The notes beneath the pieces were generated by a model. It was given only the letters and a program-made list of their open reading frames with translations, did not search any database and was not told the origin of the DNA. DNA of 64,000 bases from Benincasa hispida (taxonomy: Eukaryota; Streptophyta; Magnoliopsida; Cucurbitales; Cucurbitaceae), in contig NC_052349.1 of the NCBI RefSeq assembly GCF_009727055.1, positions 37,537,993 through 37,601,992 on the forward strand, given 5' to 3'. Below are positions 56,192 to 64,000 of this stretch, piece by piece; position 1 is the stretch's first letter; the number at the start of each line of letters is the position of its first letter. A program made the position numbers and the translations under genes.

Positions 56192-56718
56192 GGTCATGTT
56201 TATCCATTCATAATTAAAATTGGTGTAATCGTAATGAGATTTCATTGATGGATCAATCGTTATGAGCCTAAATCACAAAAGTAATTGATTGTTTTTTTAT
56301 CATGTTTACTTAGACATTTTATAAATGTAATTTGATTACAATTGAGGTTGTTTACTTTGCATTGTCCGGTATCATTGTCTTCTTATCATTATTGTTATTG
56401 TGTTAGGGTCCATTGACAACAATATTTGTGACGGTAACAGTAACTGCAACGAATTCATAATTCTCCTAATGTAATAGTAACAATATTTGTAACGATAACG
56501 GTAATAATAAAGTTAGTGGGTCCCATCATTTTTAAACGTAATTGGATTGATCACTTTCAGCTTCCCAATCAGAATGCGTTAATTAATTAGAATTTAGTTA
56601 TGAACCCACATTTCATTACAATTACAGAACATTGATAAACAATAACAAATGTAATTAGACGAGACCCGCTTTTCAAAGTAACATTGATGGATTAAGTTTT
56701 AGGGTAATAAACATGGCC
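56192..56718. mobile_element. PIF/Harbinger-like MITE (527 bp), TSD TAA
   Basis: Begins GGTCATGTTTATCC and ends GGTAATAAACATGGCC, terminal inverted repeats that match at about 13 of the outer 16 positions. TAA flanks both ends (56189-56191, 56719-56721), the 3-bp TWA target typical of PIF/Harbinger and Tourist MITEs. Repeated AACAATATTTGT(A)ACG blocks lie inside. No transposase. Confidence 0.7.
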
Positions 56719-56769
56719 TAAATTAAACCAACAATATATTTATTAATTATTTGTTTATTATACAAATTT

Positions 56770-57275
56770 TTATTAAAGGCAAATATCAATTTATATCCCT
56801 AAACTTTGGGAATTGTATCCATTCAAATCCTAAACTAAGCATTGTATAAATTTAAACATTAAATGTTGGGGTTTGTATCAATTTAAACCTGAACTTTAAA
56901 ATTTATATCAATTTAAACCTCAAACTAATAATTATATCAATTTAAACATTGATTTTTATATGTGTATCAATTTAAATCTTGAACTTTCATCGATATATCA
57001 ACTAAACCCTAAAACATTCATAAGTATATCTAAACAAAATATAATGGAAAACTTAAGTTGATACAATTATAAAAGTTCATGGTTTAAATTGATACATGAA
57101 TAGATACACTTATAAAAGTTCAAAGTTTAATTTGATACAATTATTAGTTTAAGGTTTAAATTGATACAATCCTCAAAATTCAAGGTCTAAATTGATACAA
57201 TTATTAGTTTACGATTTAAATTGATATAATATCCAATCCAAGATTTAGAGTGTAAATTGATGTTTGTCATTTTAT
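56770..57275. repeat. Large foldback repeat (two ~220-bp arms) upstream of NDUFS1
   Basis: The left arm begins AAATATCAATTTATATCCC and repeats GTATCAATTTAAACC at about 40-bp steps. The right arm is its reverse complement, ending GTAAATTGATGTTTGTC. The loop is near 57030-57055. Each arm is itself a degenerate tandem array (TATCAATTTAAACCTTGAAC-like), so many alternative pairings are possible. It ends about 300 bp before the NDUFS1 start codon. Confidence 0.8.
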
Positions 57276-57582
57276 TAATTATATAAACAAATATTATTGA
57301 CGAATACCTAGACAAGAATAGTACTAGAATAACTATACATATATATATATATAGTACTAAAATTTTCCCAACACAACCATAAACTTTGTAAAACCAAAAC
57401 AACTTGGGTAATTGTAAAGCTTGGAACTTTAACTAAGATCCCAAAACTCACTCGCTTTTACTGTTGATTTGATCGTATCCCCTTCATCGCCCTCTCCTTC
57501 TTCGCCAGAAATTTACATATAAAAACGGGTTTTTTCGCAGATCAATCCGGCCTTCGTCTGAGTTCAACTTCAATTGCCAACA
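57276..57582 (+). promoter_or_regulatory. NDUFS1 upstream region and probable 5' UTR
   Basis: Lies between the foldback repeat and the start codon. It contains an AT run (ACATATATATATATATAG, about 57336) that could act as a TATA-like element. ACATATAAAAACGGG near 57514 may be too close to the ATG. I found no clear TGGGCC/T site II motif of the kind common in nuclear genes for respiratory proteins. Confidence 0.35.
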
Positions 57583-60500
57583 ATGGGGTTGGGTTCCCTT
57601 GCTTCCAGAGTTGTCAAGCCTTCTTCCAGGCTCCTCACCTCCCAAAACCCTAGAAATCTCCTCCATTTTCGACCCATTGTCTCCACCACTGAGCTTCACA
57701 ACGCTGATGCTTCCGCCGCCCAGGCTCAGGCCGATCCTGCCCCGCCCCCTCCTCCTCGGACCCCTCTCGCCGGCGCTCGCGTCCACTTTTCCTCTCCTGA
57801 GGACGCCATCGAGGTCTTCGTTGATGGGTACCCTGTCAAAATCCCCAAGGGTATGACGGTTCTTCAGGCTTGTGAGATCGCTGGGATTGACATTCCTAGA
57901 TTTTGTTATCATAGTCGTCTTTCCATCGCTGGGAATTGCCGTATGTGCCTTGTTGAAGTCGAGAAATCCCCCAAGCCTGTTGCTTCTTGCGCTATGCCCG
58001 CTCTTCCTGGTAATTTTTTTTCGTTCTATAACTTATTTTGATTTGCAATTTGTCTATGTTCTGGATTTCTAATGTAGAATATGGGTTAATTGACTCTTTG
58101 ATTTTGGTTTTCTTAGATTTTCATTATGTTAATTGATGAGCGATTTATTTTCTCTGTTGTGTATATGATATGTTTTTTTTGTTTATGTGCTGAAATTAGA
58201 GCAATTACCGTTTACCAGTGTGTTTTTTTTTTTTTTTTTCCTGGTGCTTGAGGTTGTTCTACTACACTATGCTATCAGGATCATTAAGACAGTAACAATG
58301 ATTTGCTTTCTGGATATGGCTTTTAAGATTGCATACTTCACTTCTTCTGATTCGTTTTGTTTTTTTTCTTTATTTATTGTGTGGATGATTAATTGCTTAT
58401 GTGCAGGATACTCTGCTTCATCCATTTAAGGCATTACTGAGATTCTTAAAGAATTTAGTGTTTGAATGGTTATATGGCTTATGCTGTGTATTCTTGAGTG
58501 ATAGTGAGAAAATAATTTCAGAATGGCATCACTATGTCTTATCTATCTGAAAGATTCCATGGTTTGTTTCTTGTGTGGATAAGATGATAATTTATTTGAA
58601 TAATCTGCTTTCTAGGAATGAAAATTAAGACTGATACCCCACTCGCAAAAAAGGCTCGAGAAGGAGTGATGGAATTCTTGTTGATGAACCATCCATTGGA
58701 TTGCCCAATTTGTGATCAGGGTGGAGAATGTGATCTTCAGGATCAGTCTATGGCATTTGGGTCTGATCGTGGGCGGTTTACTGACGTGAAGAGATCAGTG
58801 GTGGACAAGAACCTTGGTCCCCTTGTGAAAACTGTAATGACACGATGTATTCAGTGTACCAGGTCAGATTTTGTAGCTTACATATTCTATGGAAGAAAAT
58901 TATTTGATTTAGAGCTTTTTTTTTTGGGAAACTTCAAATAGAATTATTTCAACAGAATTAGTTTACATGAACTTGGATTTGAAACATTTGTCTAAGAGTT
59001 CTTCGTTTTCAATAGTCATACCATGTAAAGTGTCTGTGGCTTTTAAGAAGGTGATACTTGAAAATTGACGCTGGAATTATGGACTTTACAATGAAACCCA
59101 AGACTGGATGAGTAACTCTCTTCCTAGACTTTATGAAATTTTGTACCTTGGTTTTGCTAAACATTTTGGAAAATTGCATGTGTGATAACTGATACGGACT
59201 GTTGCTTCTGTTAAGATAGTAATTTTGTGTTTTTCTGATGGAAGTTTATACCCGTATTTCTTCTATATTTTAAAGCTTCAATTTTGTTTAAAAACTTTCT
59301 TAGAACTCAAAGGATACAGTAGTACAACCTCTAGAACATATCCTGTTCAAGTAAGGTCATTTTTCTTAAACTTCCATCAAGGCTTTTGAGAGATTTTTGT
59401 TTTTTCAACTCATTTTAAGTCGATAGAATTTTCTTGTTCAAAATGTCATGATAGAATGTTTTTGACCTGATTTGTTTTATGTACTTACTGCCTGTAGACC
59501 AATTCCGTTAAAGTCAAATGTTTCATTGAGGATAGTTTCATCAACATGCTCTGTGCTATTGCCCAATATTTTAAAGTTAAATTTTCTAGGTTCAAACTTT
59601 AGATTGGGAATAAGTAGCTTTCTTATCCAAAGTCTCTTTATATCAAGAGCACAATGGAAGAATATACAAGGGAATTAAAAAGGTCAGCCTCCACAAAAGG
59701 AGTCCAAACCCTAACTACAGAAAGGGACTCCAATCCTAGAATAAAACCAAGCTGATAATTACAAAAGGCTTGAGAAACTGACGCCCAAAAGAGGTAATAA
59801 ATCTGACAATCCCCAAACTTTCACCTACAATATTCCTACCCCTCTACAAATCCTACCATTCTTCTCAAGCTAGAGATTCCTCAAAACAGCAAAAATAGTA
59901 AAAAAAAAAAAAAAAAGAAAAAGAAAAAAAGGAGCATACCGAAGGATTCTGCCCTTATCCCGAGAAGGAGTATTCTGAAGGACCTCCTCCATCATAGAAC
60001 ATGTCTATTACTAGCCAAACGTAACCCGAAGGAGTCCAAACAATGATTACCATAAAGAGTCGAACAAACTAGCAACCCACAAGATCTGGTCAAGCTTCTC
60101 TGTTTACAGCCTACAAAGAATTCACCATTGCAGTCCCAAAAAAGAAGGAAGAATATCTTTGGATGCGATCTTTAATATTCACCTTCCCATGCAAAGCCAC
60201 CCATACAAAGAATTGGACCTTCTTGGCAATATTAGCCTTCTAAAAAACGGGGATGCAGGTGCATGCAAAGGGCGAGAATGGCTACACGAGATGGGAAAAC
60301 AAGCTATATGAAAAGATTTAGGTATATTTTGATTTATACTGAAAGAGAATAGCTACCTTCGAAAAAATTTCACTACTTTCACCTTCTTCTCATCCCAAAG
60401 AATGAACTTTCCTTTTGAACTTCTAGATGCCTGCACCATCTTATATCAATAGAGTGCTAGGCCTATGTGAGGAAGAGCAGAGCAGGCACGGAACAACTAT

Positions 60501-63500
60501 GCATAGATGTTAGGGGGACAGAGTTAGTTACTTGGTGGTGAAGACTATTTTGTAAGGCGGAAAATGGGTCCTTATAGTGAGGTAGAAATATATGTAATGA
60601 TGGGAGTGGATACTGGATAGTGAGACTTAAGGTAATAGTATGATTTTGTGGAGTCTTAGACCGCTTTGAGGTTTTGGTTGTTTCTTCGGTACAAGTTGTC
60701 TAATCACCAATAGGTCCTTCCTAGTGTTCCACGAGTAAATTGCTTGTTGCACCATGAGATGTTTTAACATGCTCATTGTTTGTATGGTTAACTTAGAAAT
60801 AAGATTTTATTAACACTTTACAACTTTAGAGTTTTTCCTCTGATTATCCCCCATCTTTTTCCTTCTAAAACTTCTAAGAATATTTCTCTCTTTTTAATGA
60901 TCATGAGTATTGTCCAACTCCAAACTAGTTTACACACACCTTGACTAATCTTGAAGGACAATCTACCTGATCTTAAAACATTTGGATATTAGAAAACCAA
61001 TAGGATTTTGACATCTTATGTTGGTGGCTTCCATGGAGTTCACATTCCCTTGATAGTGTTTTTTACTTTCTTACCTGCCCCGTGACCACTAGGACATAAA
61101 AAGTGGTTTTCAAGATTAATTTTATTTTTCAAAATTTGGATAAGATCTCAAAATTATTTTTAGTAACTATACTAAGATACTATTATTAGAAAAAGCTTAA
61201 TTTGAAAAGATACTAGAAATAAAATAACTTAGTAAACGAGCTAGGATTATCTCGATCAACAATGTGGTGGCCTTACTGTGGAGGATATGGTACAAAAATA
61301 CTGAAATAAATTAATAAGTAACATTATAAACAAATGAAAGACTCCTTGTGATGTTTTTCTGGACCTTGATGAGAACTTGGAATTTTGCTTCTACTTGGTG
61401 TCTGATCTCAAAAGATTTTTGTTATTGTAATTGCTACAGATCCTTGCCAATTGGGAATCCTATTTGAATTCTCCTTGGCTGGTGGGGATATCTCGTCTTG
61501 TTTATGTACTTTTTCCCTTCCATTTATAAAATCTTTTGTTTCAAACAAAAATAATCCTTAATTTTTAAGAAACTGAAAATTATGGACATTAATGTTTATT
61601 AACGCTGCTCTAGTTGTTCTGCTTTTTCTGTTATTGGTCTAACCATTCTACCATGACTAAAATAATTAATCTAAAAGACATCCATTTTCCTTCCTGCAGG
61701 TGTGTAAGATTTGCTACAGAGGTTGCTGGGGTTCAAGATCTTGGCATGTTAGGTCGTGGTAGCGGTGAGGAAATTGGGACTTATGTCGAAAAGCTAATGA
61801 CTAGTGAGCTCTCAGGGAATGTCATTGATATTTGTCCAGTTGGGGCATTGACCTCAAAACCTTTTGCATTTAAAGCCAGGAATTGGGAATTGAAGGGTAC
61901 AGAGAGCATTGATGTTACAGATGCCATTGGATCTAACATTAGAATTGATAGCCGTGGTCCAGAGGTTATGCGTATCGTGCCTCGGTTGAATGAGGTAGGT
62001 TTGGTATCTTTCATGCCTACTTTCCTCACTTACCCATGCCAATTGTATATCTCTATAAAATGGCCATTTGCTAGAGTTGAAGAATGATTTTGCATATTTG
62101 TGATCGACTAGCAACTATGTTGTTTATTTATTTTTTCTTCTCATGTGATGTCTGCTGGAAAGAACTTCTTAGCAAATAAAAGGACATTAAGAAAAGCAGG
62201 GGCTATGCCCAAACATGAAACACCAAGTGGCTCACCCATTTTGGAGGCCCAAGTGTCCTTCAAAATAACCCCATTCAGCCCAGGGTCCTTCCAAAAAGTT
62301 CTTTTGTCATTTCCAACTTTAAAAATGAACCGAGATTCCACCTCCTTCCATGAAGAAATGCTCATCCATGGGCTCCTGAGACTTGATTACCCTTACTTTT
62401 GTGTGCCAATCAAAATGACTGAAACCATGAATGCTGATATTAACTTGCTTCCAAAGAGAATTAGTTTCATTTATAAAAGGCCATCCCCATTTTGCTAATA
62501 TAGCAAAATTTGAAGCATGCTTCAAAGCACCAAATTCTAAGCGCCATGATTTTGAGCTTTAGAAACCAAACTCCACTGTACCCAGTGATTGAAACAATGA
62601 CAGATAATATAATGGGATGCTTGACAGAACGGATGTGCATAAAGTCATCCTCCTTCCTTTAGAAAGAGTAAACCTTTTCCATCTATCCAATTTCTTTTGG
62701 ATTCTGTCAATAATGGGCTGCCAAAAAGATAGTCGTTTGGGATATCCACCAAGTGGGTGAACTCTTCTCCTTCAAGTCTCCTATCTTTTCCTCACTTTGG
62801 AAGATCAAATTCTTGAAGAAGGTAGATATTTTGTAGTGCAGTTGCTCTATGAGAGAGTCGGTGCCCTAGATCGTGTTTAGAGGAAGTAAACCACCCCACC
62901 ACAACAAAAGAAAAAAAAATTGATGGTAATGTTGTATCCTTTGTAGGTAGCAGCCAGGGATCACATTCTAGATCACCTTCTATGGTCTTGTGAGTTTGCT
63001 GGATCAATGTGAAATAATTTCTTGAAAGCATTTAACTAGAGTGTGCAGTTCTTTGGTGAAGGATTTCTTCTTCCCCTTACGTGAAAAGGGTCACTTGTTG
63101 TGGCATGCTTGTTTTTGTGCTATTATATGGTTTTTCCCCCCCTTGGGGTTGGGGTGAAACAATGGGACATTCAGAGGGATTGAGAAGCTTTTGAGTGAGG
63201 TGTATCAGACGTCCCTTGAGTCTCTGTTTGTAAAGTTTTTGTAACTACTCTTCTTTAAGTTCTATTTTGAGTGATTGGAGCCTATTTTTAGGGTAACTGT
63301 GCTTCTCTTGTGACAATTTTTTTTATATAATAATTAAATTTTATTTTTATTTCCCTTGTATTCTTTCCTTTGATCTACGAAAATGTGGTTTTTCATAAAG
63401 AAAAATCATTATTAATTTAGAACAGCAATTACTCTAAATAGGAGATCTAATTTATAAATCTTGAAAATACCTCGTCATAATACTACATCAAAAATTTAAC

Positions 63501-64000
63501 CAAGGAAATTTGGGAGATTCATATTAAAGGAACAAAAGAATGGTTTGCTTTGCCCTTTGATTTATGACTTTTAAACCTCTTCGGGAGACTTGCAAGTTTC
63601 TTAATCAAGTTTGCATAAATTCACCAATTACTCTCCCGTAGACTTGCAATATACGAACAATTCAAACTGATGCATAAGTTCCCAATTACCATTTGCAGGA
63701 TATTAATGAAGAATGGATATCAGACAAGACTCGCTTTTGTTATGATGGTCTCAAGAGACAGAGATTAAATGATCCAATGATCCGTGGTGCTGATGGACGC
63801 TTTAAGGCTGTCAGCTGGCGTGATGCCCTTGCTGTGGTTGCTGAAGCTGCCCATCAGGTTAAACCTGAGGAAATTGTTGGAATTGCTGGAAAATTATCTG
63901 ATGCCGAGTCTATGATTGCTCTGAAAGATCTCTTAAATAGGTTGGGATCCAACAATATATGGTGTGAAGGAAATGGACCGCAACCTAATGCGGACCTGCG
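57583..64000 (+). CDS. NDUFS1: NADH:ubiquinone oxidoreductase 75-kDa subunit (complex I), partial at right edge
   Basis: Largest Fe-S subunit of the peripheral arm of mitochondrial complex I; passes electrons from NADH towards ubiquinone. Exons: 57583-58009, 58616-58862, 61700-61994, 63699 to beyond 64000; phases agree at each junction. The visible protein is about 423 residues of the roughly 740 usual in plants. Residues 1 to about 66 form an Arg/Ser-rich mitochondrial presequence. Cluster ligands are all present: 2Fe-2S Cys108, Cys119, Cys122, Cys136; first 4Fe-4S His168, Cys172, Cys175, Cys181 ([14 protein letters not shown]); second 4Fe-4S Cys220, Cys223, Cys226, Cys270 (CIQCTRCVRF...CPVGAL). 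Exon 4 starts the molybdopterin-oxidoreductase-like domain. The start MGLGSLASR was chosen because it begins a good presequence. No defect is visible. Introns 2 and 3 hold LINE debris. Confidence 0.97.
58010..58615 (+). other. NDUFS1 intron 1
   Basis: A 606-bp T-rich GT-AG intron with no inserted element recognised. The short open frame at 58187-58429 is not credible as a gene. Confidence 0.7.
59615..60430 (-). mobile_element. LINE ORF2 C-terminal fragment in NDUFS1 intron 2
   Basis: On the - strand, about 60240 leftwards reads [20 protein letters not shown], then [13 protein letters not shown] and later segments of the L1 zf-RVT/C-terminal region, decayed by stops. The L1-type 3' end lies near 59640 (TCTTTATATCAAGAGC). 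An A-rich tract sits at 59899-59930. Antisense to NDUFS1. The right limit is approximate. Confidence 0.6.
60431..61699 (+). other. Remainder of NDUFS1 intron 2
   Basis: No gene seen. A stretch at about 61440-61550 (TCCATTTATAAAATCTTTTG then CAAACAAAAA) resembles another L1 3' end, too short to call firmly. The intron ends at the AG of TTCCTGCAG before 61700. Confidence 0.4.
62140..63408. mobile_element. LINE with inverted 5' part (twin-priming structure) in NDUFS1 intron 3
   Basis: 62140-62770 is L1 ORF2 on the - strand: from 62765 leftwards it reads [56 protein letters not shown] and [13 protein letters not shown]. 62780-63408 is L1 ORF2 on the + strand: [49 protein letters not shown], then a 3' end TTTTTCATAAAGAAAAA. 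In ORF2 order the left block immediately precedes the right block. This is the arrangement left by twin priming, a 5' inversion during LINE insertion. I could not define a target duplication. Confidence 0.7.

Noticed and set aside
57484..57912. 142-codon reverse-strand ORF opposite NDUFS1 exon 1
   Set aside because: It is a shadow of the GC-rich presequence exon; the forward frame matches the NDUFS1 family with all cluster ligands.

Overview
This window is nuclear DNA from a flowering plant. The evidence is spliced genes with GT-AG introns, AT-rich intergenic DNA packed with Ty1-copia and Ty3-gypsy LTRs, L1-type LINEs, MITEs and a CACTA end. The repeat families look cucurbit-like to me, but that is a weak inference from memory. 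Two genes are intact as far as they can be followed, and both are on the + strand. One is type 2 methionine aminopeptidase (MAP2; 11 coding exons, 16596-26152, 424 codons, all metal ligands present). The other is the 75-kDa Fe-S subunit of mitochondrial complex I (NDUFS1; from 57583, running off the right edge in exon 4).

Layout. 1-5062: an orphan CACTA-type end, then two decayed gene fragments in tandem, a methylesterase-like alpha/beta-hydrolase (1617-2665) and a DA1-type peptidase (2881-about 3745). 5063-15895: nested retroelements. A reverse-strand copia remnant is split by a 2.1-kb solo LTR; next come a poly(A) retroposon, another reverse LTR, and a LINE split by a solo LTR. 16596-26152: MAP2, whose long introns hold LINE fragments and two small solo LTRs. 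About 26630-29476: a gypsy-type LTR with a 33/66-bp minisatellite. 29477-31940: no gene seen. 31941-34800: a reverse-strand copia with short LTRs, broken into by a 2.05-kb LTR with a primer-binding site (34801-36853). 36854-43912: old non-coding DNA with a hAT-like MITE, palindrome-rich repeats, a 252-bp tandem duplication and a solo LTR. 43913-51446: a collapsed copia element whose 3' LTR carries two further LTRs; an assembly gap with unmerged overlapping ends lies inside it. 51452-57280: LTR remnants, trinucleotide microsatellites, tandem duplications, a PIF/Harbinger-like MITE and a large foldback sequence just upstream of NDUFS1. 57583-64000: NDUFS1 with LINE insertions in introns 2 and 3.

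The two intact genes are housekeeping genes with unrelated jobs: removal of initiator Met from cytosolic proteins, and NADH oxidation in mitochondria. Nothing suggests they are co-regulated. I found no convincing new biological system. The most unusual structures are a roughly 22-bp array built on the palindrome CTAAACGATCGTTTAG inside one LTR family, the foldback next to the NDUFS1 promoter, a LINE with an inverted 5' part, and repeated AT-rich palindromes at 38.1-38.6 kb.
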